A program made the translations under genes and the position numbers. From Henckelia pumila (Eukaryota; Streptophyta; Magnoliopsida; Lamiales; Gesneriaceae): a DNA stretch of 64,000 nucleotides. Each line of letters opens with the position of its first letter. Within the stretch, counting starts at the first letter, position 1. The stretch covers positions 29,433,374 to 29,497,373 of the forward strand of contig NC_133121.1 in NCBI RefSeq assembly GCF_033568475.1, given 5' to 3'. Below, in pieces: positions 43,499-55,702 of this stretch. A model generated the notes under the pieces. That model saw nothing but the letters and a program-made list of their open reading frames with translations. It was not told the DNA's origin and searched no databases.

Positions 43499-44557
43499 TT
43501 ACGCATCGCTATAGATGGTAAGATCCTTGCCTTCAGTCGGTAGTATAAATATCGGTGTAGATGCCAGTTTTTTCTTCAAAATTTCGAAGCTCTTTTCACA
43601 CAATTCATCCCAGTTTAATTTAGCATTCTTTTGTGTGAGTTTGGTGAGAGGTATGGCTATCGAGGAAAAACCTTCCACAAATTTCTGATAATAGCCATCC
43701 AAACCTAGAAAGCTTTGAACTTCAGTTACAGTTTTTGGTCTGGGCCAATCCATGGCTGCTTCCACTTTCTTGGGATCTACTGATACTCCGTCTTTAGATA
43801 TTATATGACACAAGAAGGTGACTCTCTTTAGCCAAAATTCGCACTTCTTCAATTTGGCATAGAGTTCTTTCTCTCTCAGTGTCTGGAGAGTGAGCCAGAG
43901 ATGCTCTTTGTGGTCCTCTTCACTTGGTGAATATACGAGAATATTGTCAATAAACACCACCACAAACTTGTCGAGGAACGGCTTGAACACTATATTCATG
44001 ATGTCCATGAATGCTGTCGGTGCGTTGGTTAATCCGAAAGGCATCATCATGAACTCTTAATGCCCATACCTTGTCCTAAAGGTTGTTTTCGGAATGTATT
44101 TTGCCTTGACTTTCAATTGGTGATAGCCTGACCTTAAATCGAGCTTGTAAAAGACTGTAGCTCCTTTAAGTTGGTCAAACAAATCATGAATCCTTGGGAG
44201 AGGATACTTATTCTTGATTGTGATTTTATTGAGTTCTTGGTAGTCGATACATAACCTCATACTACCATCCTTATTTTTTACAAATAGGACCGGGGCTCCC
44301 CAAGGAGATACACTTGGTCGTATTTGATTTTTATCCAACAATTCTTGGAGTTGCTCCTTTAATTCTTTCAATTCTGCTGGAGCCATTCGATATGGTGACT
44401 TTGAGATAGGTGAAGCACCAGGTACCAAATTAATCTCAAATTCCACTTCGCAGTCAGGAATTACTCCAGGGAGTTCTTCAGGGAACACATTCGGAAACTC
44501 TTGTACTACCGGAATCTCTTCTAATGCAAGTGTAACTTCTTTCTTTACTTCGCCTAC
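43499..44557 (-). pseudogene. gypsy-3 reverse transcriptase remnant, catalytic Asp changed
   Basis: Frames 44620-44057 and 44050-43499 on the minus strand hold [46 protein letters not shown] and the active-site region, read here as [11 protein letters not shown]: the second aspartate of the DD pair is asparagine (codon at 43945-43943). A TAA at 44059-44057 splits the domain. Sequence to the right of 44557 belongs to the Athila-like LTR, so the first codons of the 44620 frame are not part of this gene. Gag and the 5' LTR of gypsy-3 are outside the window. Confidence 0.88.
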
Positions 44558-44954
44558 TGATAAGTGCATTTTGTATGCATTATTTCGTGATAGGTTTATG
44601 TCTTTTTTGTGTGCATTCATATTATTTTTATGTATATTTATGTGTTTTAGTGCATGTGTGTGTATTTCACTTTTCGGGTTGATTTTGTAGGAAAATGGAT
44701 TTTTGAAGTGTGAATTACGGAGCAGCTTTGTTCAAAAATTCAAATTAAATCCTAAAAAAATTCAAATCCGATCTTCACCGTTCCGATTAATTTTCAGGAT
44801 GTTTTGAAGCTGCTGTCCAAATTTCAGCTCGATCCGACGGCTAGATCTCGAGATATGAATTTTTGAAAATCATCGCTCGGTGCAGAAAATTTGTACTCGC
44901 GCGCGCGCGAGTCGGACGTCCAGACTTCTGTTTTTTAATGCTGCCTCGCGCGCG
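44558..44954 (+). mobile_element. Athila-like element 5' LTR, first part (split by copia A2)
   Basis: Begins TGATAAGTGCATTTTG at 44558, directly at the break in gypsy-3 RT; 44553-44557 (CCTAC) would be its target duplication, whose partner is outside the window. The LTR continues at 54619, giving about 1.35 kb in total. The last five bases (44950-44954, GCGCG) are the copia A2 target duplication in a CG-repeat stretch. Confidence 0.7.
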
Positions 44955-46817
44955 TGTAAGAGTGGGTGCCCAGTGAGCCAACTGTGTGGCTATGGGCTTT
45001 GTTGACTCTTTGTATAAACAATCTTTTGTTTAATATTATTTACACTTTTATGGCAATGACTTTATATTACTTCATATTGTTATATTGTGATATACTATTG
45101 TTGTTTTGATAAAGACCTTGAATATACTATAGTGTATGTAAGATGTGGTAGAACATGGAGATGTCTATCATGAAATACATCTTATAGTCACTGTATATTC
45201 TAAAACCGTTCCTAGTCGATTGAGCCGTCCGATAATAAGGATAAGGATCGCTCGAGTTTGAGACTAGCATTTGCGATGCGGAGTACCACGTTTCATTGGT
45301 AGGGAACATGGAGATGTTCGAAGCATGCAAATGGATATTCATAGGATGAATAGTCGAACTACCCTATCCGGACTTTCCAAGTGGTTATCACTTATCGAGT
45401 GGATAAAGTCCGCGGTTTTGGTTGTACACCATTAGTCCTTACGACTTGAAACATCATGGAGACTCTATATGCTAGTACTGTGCTTTGACTCGTTTACCGA
45501 CTCTGAGGGGGTCATCAGGTGTCGAGATTGGGTACAGTTACGACACATATAGGAGTCAATGCATTGTTGTCAAGGATTCACCACATACTTGCGAGTGTGG
45601 ATATCCTATGCGATCTGAGGAGATATTAGTGTGACAAATCTCTGGCCAGAGTACTTGATGTGATTTAAGAAATGGTTTCTTAGTAGCACATGCGATGTCA
45701 CTAATTTGATCTTCAAGATGTATTGCATAGTTATCGAATCTTGAGCGACTCTCGATATACCAATGGTTGTTGATTCGATCGGGATATATGGATGAAGGGA
45801 CCGTACTGTACGCTAACCAAAATCTACTGGTTCTTGTAGGCACTATCAGTGATACCTAGGGAATCATGGGGCGATGTTGCTAGGCGCTTTACCATGATTC
45901 GTTGGGCAAGTCGGAAAGTGTTGTTCCGAGTCACAAGGAGTTGTGAGCCCACGGCTAGCTGTATCCCTGAACCATTGAGGGTCACACAGTGTAATGGAGT
46001 TTTAATCCCCGTTGAGATAGTTAAATTTAAAGAGTTAAATTTAATGAACTAAGGAGTTGGACTTCTTAAATAAGAGTAAGGGAGTAGGATTTCCTAAAAT
46101 GACATAGGGATGGACATTTTTGGAAACCACTGAATTCGGATTCAGGAAAATTTATTTTGACTTTAAAACGTGCAGAAATGGTTTCTGTGCACATTGGTGA
46201 AATCGTTTCATCAATCGGAGTCACGATGAATTTTATATTAATTTCTGAACGAGCGGGCTTTGCTTGTCGGGCCCCAGCTTATGACTAATGGTCCCTAAGG
46301 TGTTAGTGGCCTGCATTATAAATAAGTTATTTCAGTACAGAAATTACACGCGATAGGTCATAATTTTGAGACAGGATTTTCGAAACCCTAGCCCCTCTCA
46401 AAACGTTTTCGGCCGCCCCTCCCTTCCTCTGCCCGAGAAAATTCCGGTCTGTGATTTTGAATCGCAGTAAGGAATAACGAATCAAATTCGTGTATTCTCT
46501 TCGCAGAAAACTTCTGATAGATTTTCTAGTGCAATCTATCAGAGGGATTAAACCTCTGTTCGTGGACCTGATTGAAGGCGTTCATCGGTTCCAGGGAGAG
46601 ACAACAAGAGCAGAATTGTTCTGTTGGTGTCCATTAATCTCGTTGCGAGATTTGAGGTAAAATTTATTTAATTGTTATTTAAATTTTACACACACAATAA
46701 TTCAATCGTTGTATGGTTGATACCCACACCATGGAATCGTTCCATGAGAAAATTTTAAACTTCCGCTGCACCGGGTATCAATCGTAATTGGTCTGGGAAC
46801 TCGCCAGTTTTCCAACA
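44955..46817 (+). repeat. 5' LTR of copia A2
   Basis: Begins TGTAAGAGTGGG and ends GTTTTCCAACA before the primer site. The antisense frames over it (for example 45843-45556) recur in all young LTR copies only because the LTRs are nearly identical. Confidence 0.96.
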
Positions 46818-48822
46818 GTGGTATCAGAGCCAGGTTGCTCAGATCAATCGATTGAATTAATCAATTGTACAAAATTTTTGAGTCTCGGTTTTTGAAACAA
46901 AATAAATATTTTTAATAAAAAAAAAAATTTTTTTTTCCGGGGGCGAAACCCGGGCAGCGATTGGATCGCTGCCCGGAAGGGGCAGCGATGGTCGCTGCCC
47001 CCAGGGGCGGCGCACGGCGCCGCCCAAAGGGGGCGCACGGCGCCGCCCAGGGCGGCGACCGTCGCCGCCCAGGGCGGCGCACGGCGCTGCCCAGGGCAGC
47101 GCTGTGCGCTGCCCAGCGCAGCGCTGGGCGCTGCGCAGGGCAGCGCTCGGCGCTGCCCAGGGCAGCGCTCGGCGCCGCCCAGCGGCGGCGCCAGGCGCCG
47201 CCAGGGCAGCAAGCGTTGCTGCCCTAAGGGGGCAGCCGGGCTGCCCCGGCCCGCGCCCCGGGTGCGGGCCAACCCGGGAGTGTCCCGGGTGGCCCGCGGG
47301 AAAAATTAATATTTTATTAAAAATTAATTTTAATATGTTAAAATTTTATTTTTGGTCCGGTCAAAAATTGTTTTTGATTGGTTCACGAGATTTCGGATCG
47401 AATTGTTCGAGTCCGTAAATTTTAAAATTGATTTTGGATAAATTTGAATTTTTGGAAAATTTTAATATTTTATCCGTAAATTGAATTTTGAAATCAATTA
47501 TTTTGGTACAATTGATGATAAGATATGATCTTATGATATATTGAGTAAAATATGATTTTATTTGTAAAATTGGATTTTATAGATAAAATATGATTTTATT
47601 TAATATGGAGATAAAATATGATTTTATATGTGAAATGTGATTTTATATATAAAATATGATTTTATCTTGTTTAAATTTAAATTGCCACAGCATGTTATCC
47701 AATAAATTAATTTTGAATTAAATGTTATTGGATAAGGATGATCGATTGCCATGACCAATTTTGTAGGTGTATGTTAGGAATTTACATTTTGTCTTTATTG
47801 TTGTTGGTTTTATTAATGGGCCTGGTTTATGGCCCGATATGAATGTCATATGTAATAAAAGTGGGCTTGGTTTATAGCCCGTTCCCACCCCCTAAAAATG
47901 TATCCCCTACTTGTCATTGTTATTTATTGTAAATACATTAGATTTAGTGGGAGATCAAGATTTGAAGATGGTGGGCCCAGCAGACAATGAAGACTGAAGA
48001 AATGTAAATTGGAAGCATATGTAATAGGATTGCATTTGCATACTGCATATTACCTAGGATTGGACTAAGACCCGTGATTGGCAACCACGGGTCAATTAGA
48101 AATGGAATCGATCATCCTATATAATATGTGATATTATGATTGTATGCATGTTTAGACATAAATTGCGTGAATCCGGCAATGCATGCAATAAATTAAATAT
48201 GATGAGACAAATATTTTTATAAATAAAATCCCTCATTTTAAATATGATTTAAAATTTATATCAAGATAAATAAAGGAAATTTAAATATTGTTTAAATGGT
48301 CCTACCTTCCATCAACGGTCAATGTATGTGATGCTACCCGCGGATACGGTCCGGCTCATATTATTGGGGGGGCCCGTCCGTCGGAAAGCTGTACATTGGA
48401 TCGACAAATGTTGTAAGTTGGGTGGAACTCCCATGGGATCGGCTCATATTATTGGGGGATCCACATGGCGACCGTCTATCACAACTTAATATTGATGGGT
48501 CATCTTGACATGTCACTTTAAACGGCGTCATATTATTGGGCCCTTATTGGACATGAGGTAAACACATGGGGGTTGCTTTGGAAGCAATTGGGCTCTACCT
48601 TTTGAGAATTATGGTTGGCTGATATTATTCGGGACCATAAGTTTGTCAATTGGACTCCATGTTCTCACTAAGGAAAAAGTTTCCCGTTTTCACTAGAGGG
48701 TGGTGAAATCGTTAAAATAGTGGGAGTGAGATTCATAAAATTAAATTCGCCTATTTTATGTCTTAGTAAATTGTTAAACAATCATTGATATATGTCTGTT
48801 TTCCTTTTCAGTATTTCATACA
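46818..48822 (+). other. copia A2 leader with primer site, GC-rich repeat module and AT array
   Basis: The primer site TGGTATCAGAGCC (46819-46831) is a perfect Met-tRNA complement. A GC-rich block of about 360 bp (46938-47300) follows, made of degenerate GGGCAGCGCT / GGCGCCGCCC repeats and longer than the matching block in A1. After it come AAATATGATTTTAT repeats (about 47545-47670), CATATTATTGGG repeats (about 48356-48540), a GTAAGT at 48413-48418 and an acceptor TTTTCAG ending 48811, eleven bases before the gag ATG. Confidence 0.75.
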
Positions 48823-51267
48823 ATGAATTCGCGAAATCCTTTATTCTCGATCCTCGAACAAAACAAGCTGACTGGCGCCAACTATACGGAATGGTTCCGG
48901 AAGTTGAAGATTGTCTTAACTTCGGAGAAAATGCTCTACGTGTTAGAGAAAGCACCTCCGAAGGAAGCACCAGCTGACATAAGTCCGGAGGAATTGGCCA
49001 AACTTGATGCATGGTGTGACCATGACATCAAGACCAAATGCTATATGCAAGCCTCGATGTCTGATGAACTCCAGAGGCGATTTGAGGACACGGTGAATGC
49101 TGCTGACATTCATACGCAACTCAAGGAACTTTTTGGGGCTCAGTCGAGGGCTGAAAGGTTCTCTACTGTTAAGGAGTTGATGACGTGCCGCATGCGTGAA
49201 GGGACTTCGGTCCGTGATCATGGGGTACGAGTGATTTGGCTCATACAGAAGTTAGCGACCCTTGATTTGGTGTTGGAGCATGAACTCAATGTGGACTTGT
49301 TGCTTCTATCTCTTCCTTCCTCATTTGATGGATTCGTGATAAATTTTAATATGAACAAGATAGAGGCCACCCTTGAAGAGATGGTCAATATGCTCGTTAC
49401 ATATGAATCCACACTTAAGAAGGATAAGCCAGCTTTCTTGGTGGGCTCCTCATCTTCTGCTAAGAAGGGGCCAAGTATGAAGGGCAAGAAACGTTCTGCC
49501 CCACCCAAGAAAGTGGAACCCGAGAAGAAGCAAAAGACAAAGGCTTCAAACAATGGAAAATCCAAGGATGTTTGCCATTACTGCAAGAAGCCGGGTCATT
49601 GGAAGCGCAACTGCAAGGAGTATCTTGAGCAGTTGGGAACTGCAAAGGGTATGTTCTATATCGAAATAAACATGTCACTTAATACAACTTCTTGGGTATT
49701 GGATACCGGATGTGGATCTCACATTTGTAATGATTTGCAGGTGATGACAAGAAGTCGCAGGCTTAGAATGGGTGAGACCCAGCTGAGGCTCGGGAATGGT
49801 TCCAGAGTTGAAGCTACGGCCATTGGAGATGTTTGTTTGATATTGCAGAACGGTTTTAAATTATTGTTGAGAGATGTTTTATTTGTGCCAGATTTAATTA
49901 AAAACATTATTTCTATTTCTATGCTTGATAGAGATGGTTATTCTTGTAATTTTGTGAATGGGATTTGCAGTATTTACAAGAATGAATGTTTAATTGGAAA
50001 TGGACAACTTGAAAACGATCTATATAATTTAAAACTAAAAGACGTTCCAGTGAATTGTATTGACAAACCGGCAACAACAAACAAAAGGAAAATCGATAGT
50101 CTAAACCCGGCAAACCTTTGGCACGCTAGGCTAGGTCATATTTCCTCAAGGAGGATGAACAAGCTAGTGGGAGAGGGCATGTTTGATATGTCTGATATTA
50201 ACTCTCTACCTACTTGTGAATCCTGCCTAAAAGGAAAAATGACTAAATCTCCTTTTAAGGGGAAACCTGAGCGTAGTCAGAATCTGTTGGATTTGATCCA
50301 TACAGATGTTTGTGGTCCATTTAGAGTAGGGACTCAACATGGCCACACCTACTTCATTACCTTTACTGATGATTATTCAAGGTATGGGTATTTATATTTA
50401 ATGAAATATAAGTCTGAAGCATTTGAAAAGTTCAAAGAATTCAAGGCTGAAGTAGAAAACAAGCTAGGTAAAAGTATTAAAGCACTTCGATCGGATCGAG
50501 GTGGAGAATACTTGAGTACCGAGTTTTTGGACTATCTAAAAGAGAATGGGATTCTCTCTCAGTGGACTCCTCCTATGACACCACAGCTTAATGGTGTATC
50601 GGAGCATCGTAATCGAACTTTGTTGGACATGGTTCGATCCATGATGAGCTTCACTGAGCTTCCACCTTCGTTTTGGGGCTATGCGCTTGAAACGGCGGTA
50701 TTGTTGTTGAATAACGTCCACACTAAAGCAGTGGACAAAACACCATACGAGTTATGGAATGGCAAAGCTCCTAAGTATTCGTACTTGAGGATTTGGGGAT
50801 GTCCTGCTTACGTGAAGCGGACAGTGGGAGATAAGTTGGATAGTCGATCCAGCTTGTGTTATTTTGTGGGGTATCCGAAGAATTCAATCGGATATTATTT
50901 CTATTATCCTGCTGAAACAAAGGTGTTTGTTTCACGGAATGCCACCTTCTTGGAGAAGGAGTTCTTATTGGATAAGAAAGGCGAGATGATGGAACTCGAA
51001 GAAGTTCGAGAAGAACCCGAAATACAAAATAACGATCCTACACCTCAGGAACCATTGCTGGACACGCCTGCACCTAGAAGATCCGAGAGGACTTCTAGAC
51101 CTCCAGTTCGATATGGTCTTCTTCTTGAAGAGGGTCAAGATGAACCGACATTGGATGTGATCCAAGAAGCTTCAAGGAAGCAATTTCTGATGCGGATTCG
51201 AATTTATGGCTTGAAGCTATGCAGTCTGAATTGGATTCGATGCATACTAACCAAGTCTGGTCTTTAG
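48823..51267 (+). pseudogene. copia A2 gag, protease, integrase and start of RT region (frame 1)
   Basis: Begins MNSRNPLFSILEQNKLTGAN. Gag core to about residue 200, CCHC knuckle CHYCKKPGHWKRNC near 250, protease VLDTGCGSHIC near 294, GAG-pre-integrase zinc region near 430-470, integrase D,D,E residues near 496, 514 (TDDYSR) and 592 (NGVSEHRN). After residue about 775 a one-base deletion near 51145 (GAACCGACA where A1 and A3 have GAACCCGACA) shifts the frame, and the frame closes at 51267 with unrelated residues. No internal stop before that. Confidence 0.93.
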
Positions 51268-52736
51268 TGGATCCTCCCGATGGAATTGTTCCGATAGGGT
51301 GTAAATGGATCTACAAAAGAAAGCTTGGGCCTGATGGTAAGATATTGACTTACAAGGCGCGATTGGTGGCGAAAGGTTATACTCAAAGGCAAGGAGTTGA
51401 CTATGATGAAACCTTTTCACCAGTCGCAATGTTCAAGTCCATAAGAATCCTGATTGCCATAGCTGCATGGTATGACTATGAGATATGGCAAATGGATGTG
51501 AAGACTGCTTTTCTTAATGGAGACATTAAGGAAGAAATCTATATGAAGCAGCCTGAGGGGTTCACATCCATGGGAAGCGAGCATAAGGTATGCAAGCTTC
51601 AGAGATCAATTTATGGTCTAAAACAAGCATCAAGAAGTTGGAACCAGAAATTTGATGAAACAATAAAAGATTTTGGTTTCATCAAGAACCCGGAGGAACC
51701 GTGCGTGTACAAGAAAGTAGTTAAGGATGCTGTGACATTCTTAGTACTTTATGTTGATGACATCCTACTCATTGGGAATGATGTAGGGATGTTGCAGTCA
51801 ACAAAGATATGGTTATCAGGTAGATTTTCGATGAAGGATTTGGGTGAGGCATCCTACATTCTTGGGATACAGATCTATAGGGATAGATCTAAGAGAATGA
51901 TAGGACTCACTCAATCAACCTACATCGATACCATATTGAAACGGTATTCAATGGATGGGTCCAAGAGAGGACATCTACCCATGTGTCATGGAGTTTCTCT
52001 ATCCAAGTCTATGTGTCCCAAGACTGATGCAGAGATAGAGAATATGACACATGTACCATATGCGTCAGCTATAGGTAGTATCATGTATGGGATGATATCT
52101 ACCAGACCGGATGTAGCATTTGCTCTGAGTGTCACGAGCAGATATCAGTCTAATCCTGGTCAGATGCATTGGAAAGCCGTGAAGGACATTCTTAAGTACT
52201 TGCGAAGGACTAAGAATATGTTCATGGTTTATGGAGGACGAGAACTCAAACTGGAAGGCTATACCGACTCTAGCTTCCAAAGTGATGTGGATGACTCGAA
52301 GTCAACCTCTGGATTTGTGTTCATGCTCAATGGCGGTGCTGTCTCTTGGAAGAGTTCCAAGCAGGACACCACAGCGGATTCCACCACTGAGGCTGAATAC
52401 ATTGCAGCATCAGCTGCTGCTAAAGAGGCCGTTTGGATGAGGAATTTCGTCCAAGAGTTGGGCGTCATTCCTGAATTTGTTGGTCCAGTCCCGGTGTACT
52501 GCTACAACACGGGTGCCGTTGCTCAAGCAAAGGAACCAAGGTCTCATCAAAGATCCAAACACGTACTGAGGAAATACCACATAATCCGGGAGATTGTGGA
52601 AAGAGGAGACATCAGTGTCGAACGAGTGGCCTCTGCAGACAATATCGCTGATCCACTTACTAAGCCTTTGCCAGGACCATTGTTTGACAAACATCGCGAA
52701 GCAATGGGTCTACGTAGTATGACTAGTTGGCTATAG
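51148..52736 (+). pseudogene. copia A2 RT and RNase H (frame 2), RNase H catalytic Asp lost
   Basis: Continues the polyprotein in the second frame; the ATG at 51219 is only the first in-frame Met. RT motifs KTAFLNG, GLKQASRSW and YVDDILLIG are intact (active site near 51750). RNase H shows GYTDSSF and TEAEYIA, but the third acidic motif reads VYCYNTGAV where A1 and A3 have VYCDNTGAV: the Asp codon is TAC (52503-52505). This residue is one of the metal-binding aspartates of RNase H, so strand transfer should fail in cis. The stop abuts the polypurine tract 52737-52750. Confidence 0.93.
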
Positions 52737-52750
52737 GGCAAGTGGGAGAT

Positions 52751-54613
52751 TGTAAGAGTGGGTGCCCAGTGAGCCAACTGTGTGGCTATGGGCTTTGTTG
52801 ACTCTTTGTATAAACAATCTTTTGTTTAATATTATTTACACTTTTATGGCAATGACTTTATATTACTTCATATTGTTATATTGTGATATACTATTGTTGT
52901 TTTGATAAAGACCTTGAATATACTATAGTGTATGTAAGATGTGGTAGAACATGGAGATGTCTATCATGAAATACATCTTATAGTCACTGTATATTCTAAA
53001 ACCGTTCCTAGTCGATTGAGCCGTCCGATAATAAGGATAAGGATCGCTCGAGTTTGAGACTAGCATTTGCGATGCGGAGTACCACGTTTCATTGGTAGGG
53101 AACATGGAGATGTTCGAAGCATGCAAATGGATATTCATAGGATGAATAGTCGAACTACCCTATCCGGACTTTCCAAGTGGTTATCACTTATCGAGTGGAT
53201 AAAGTCCGCGGTTTTGGTTGTACACCATTAGTCCTTACGACTTGAAACATCATGGAGACTCTATATGCTAGTACTGTGCTTTGACTCGTTTACCGACTCT
53301 GAGGGGGTCATCAGGTGTCGAGATTGGGTACAGTTACGACACATATAGGAGTCAATGCATTGTTGTCAAGGATTCACCACATACTTGCGAGTGTGGATAT
53401 CCTATGCGATCTGAGGAGATATTAGTGTGACAAATCTCTGGCCAGAGTACTTGATGTGATTTAAGAAATGGTTTCTTAGTAGCACATGCGATGTCACTAA
53501 TTTGATCTTCAAGATGTATTGCATAGTTATCGAATCTTGAGCGACTCTCGATATACCAATGGTTGTTGATTCGATCGGGATATATGGATGAAGGGACCGT
53601 ACTGTACGCTAACCAAAATCTACTGGTTCTTGTAGGCACTATCAGTGATACCTAGGGAATCATGGGGCGATGTTGCTAGGCGCTTTACCATGATTCGTTG
53701 GGCAAGTCGGAAAGTGTTGTTCCGAGTCACAAGGAGTTGTGAGCCCACGGCTAGCTGTATCCCTGAACCATTGAGGGTCACACAGTGTAATGGAGTTTTA
53801 ATCCCCGTTGAGATAGTTAAATTTAAAGAGTTAAATTTAATGAACTAAGGAGTTGGACTTCTTAAATAAGAGTAAGGGAGTAGGATTTCCTAAAATGACA
53901 TAGGGATGGACATTTTTGGAAACCACTGAATTCGGATTCAGGAAAATTTATTTTGACTTTAAAACGTGCAGAAATGGTTTCTGTGCACATTGGTGAAATC
54001 GTTTCATCAATCGGAGTCACGATGAATTTTATATTAATTTCTGAACGAGCGGGCTTTGCTTGTCGGGCCCCAGCTTATGACTAATGGGCCCTAAGGTGTT
54101 AGTGGCCTGCATTATAAATAAGTTATTTCAGTACAGAAATTACACGCGATAGGTCATAATTTTGAGACAGGATTTTCGAAACCCTAGCCCCTCTCAAAAC
54201 GTTTTCGGCCGCCCCTCCCTTCCTCTGCCCGAGAAAATTCCGGTCTGTGATTTTGAATCGCAGTAAGGAATAACGAATCAAATTCGTGTATTCTCTTCGC
54301 AGAAAACTTCTGATAGATTTTCTAGTGCAATCTATCAGAGGGATTAAACCTCTGTTCGTGGACCTGATTGAAGGCGTTCATCGGTTCCAGGGAGAGACAA
54401 CAAGAGCAGAATTGTTCTGTTGGTGTCCATTAATCTCGTTGCGAGATTTGAGGTAAAATTTATTTAATTGTTATTTAAATTTTACACACACAATAATTCA
54501 ATCGTTGTATGGTTGATACCCACACCATGGAATCGTTCCATGAGAAAATTTTAAACTTCCGCTGCACCGGGTATCAATCGTAATTGGTCTGGGAACTCGC
54601 CAGTTTTCCAACA
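52751..54613 (+). repeat. 3' LTR of copia A2
   Basis: 1863 bp, same ends as the 5' LTR, followed by target duplication GCGCG. One difference seen from the 5' copy (G at 54088). Confidence 0.96.
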
Positions 54614-54618
54614 GCGCG

Positions 54619-55567
54619 CGCGTGTTTCGGGGTCATATGTGTTCTGAAAAATCCTTGTTTTGAGAGGAAATTAACTGGTAGGCGTTCCGAACCATATATA
54701 TACAAGATATAACATATTTTTGGGGGTTTTCAAAGTTCAGAGCGCAGACAACACAGAGGAGGCGGCTACAAGGCTTGGGAGAGAAGATTTCTTCTTTTCT
54801 TTTCTTCTTCTTATTTTTATTTTTGAATTATTATTTTTAATTATTGAGTAGTTTATTTTCAACCAAGACGACGTGATTGGACCGAAAAAATTTATGTAGA
54901 AAACTTGGATGTTTGTTTGGGATTTTTCAGAGTTGATTTTATTTTATTGATTGTCAGATTTATATTTATCTTGTGAATAGTCTGATCAACTGTTTGCTTG
55001 CATGTTAATAGATTCCAAGTCGATAGAGGAGGTATTGATTTCGATCACTCTGATAATTAACACATGGTAAAATCGACTAGAAATAGAATTCGGTTTCAGT
55101 GTGCGGTTTGGATGTAAACTGAATTTTCACAAATATTTAATGTATTCAAATTTGATTATAATTACGAAAGATTAGTTCATCAATATTTGAATAGGTTTGA
55201 TTGTTCTAGAAATAATCCTTTGAACAAGATAGGAGAATTCCCGTAATTTAAGATTAAATCTGAGTCCTGAATCGACTACTTGTTACATGATTTGTTCGGT
55301 ACCTACGTGTGTCTTGGTTGTCTCGTTTTTATTATTTTTATCTTCAGTTTTTTTATTCTTATTTCTTAAGCAGTTTTTATTTTATTTTTTTATTTTATTT
55401 AAATCAAATTGCTTTTTATTATTTTGTCTAGATTAAGTAAAATAATTAATTCTTGAGAATTGACTGCAGTCCCTGTGGGATCGATACTTGGACTCTCAGT
55501 CCACTTTACTATTACTTGACCTAGTACGCTTGCCAGTAGATTTATATTACACCGATTTAGCTGGTCA
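54619..55567 (+). mobile_element. Athila-like element 5' LTR, second part
   Basis: Resumes after the A2 target duplication. CATATATATACAAG near 54693 is a plausible TATA box, and a long CT-rich tract follows at about 54785-54830. The end (CCCTGTGGGATCGATAC ... GTACGCTTGCCAGTAGATTT ... CTGGTCA at 55567) has the style of Athila/Tat LTR ends. It is non-coding. Confidence 0.75.
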
Positions 55568-55573
55568 AGTTTT

Positions 55574-55591
55574 TGGCGCCGTTGCCGGGGA
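55574..55591 (+). other. Asp-tRNA primer-binding site of the Athila-like element
   Basis: TGGCGCCGTTGCCGGGGA is complementary to the 3' end of plant Asp-tRNA, the primer used by Athila-group elements. It lies six bases after the LTR end. Confidence 0.88.
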
Positions 55592-55702
55592 CTGTTTAGT
55601 TAATATTAGGATAGATTATTTGCTTGAGACTAGATTTTTTTTCCCCTTCTGTCTTTTCTTTCTTTTCGTTATTTTTAATTTTAATTTTATTTTTTCTTAC
55701 TT

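Larger units (their letters stand above)
44955..54613 (+). mobile_element. complete Ty1/copia element, copy A2 (very young)
   Basis: 9659 bp, two LTRs of 1863 bp (44955-46817 and 52751-54613) that differ by one base as far as I could compare by eye (T at 46292, G at 54088). Target duplication GCGCG (44950-44954 and 54614-54618). Same family and layout as A1. The gag-pol frame is broken by a one-base deletion near 51145, and a catalytic RNase H residue is changed. Confidence 0.96.

Noticed and set aside
44558-44620. Start of the gypsy-3 RT frame at 44620
   Set aside because: The first 20 or so codons lie in the Athila-like LTR; the frame is fused by the insertion.
45556-45843. 95-codon antisense frame in the copia LTR, also at 53352-53639 and 57908-58195
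   Set aside because: Identical or nearly so only because the A2/A3 LTRs are almost identical; the older A1 LTRs do not keep it open.
45849-46052. 67-codon LTR frame shared by A2 and A3
   Set aside because: Same reason: LTR identity, no homology to a protein, not open in A1.
46844-47418. Three Ala/Arg/Gly-rich frames (two + and one -) over the A2 GC module
   Set aside because: Same stretch open on both strands because of repeat composition; not conserved in A1.
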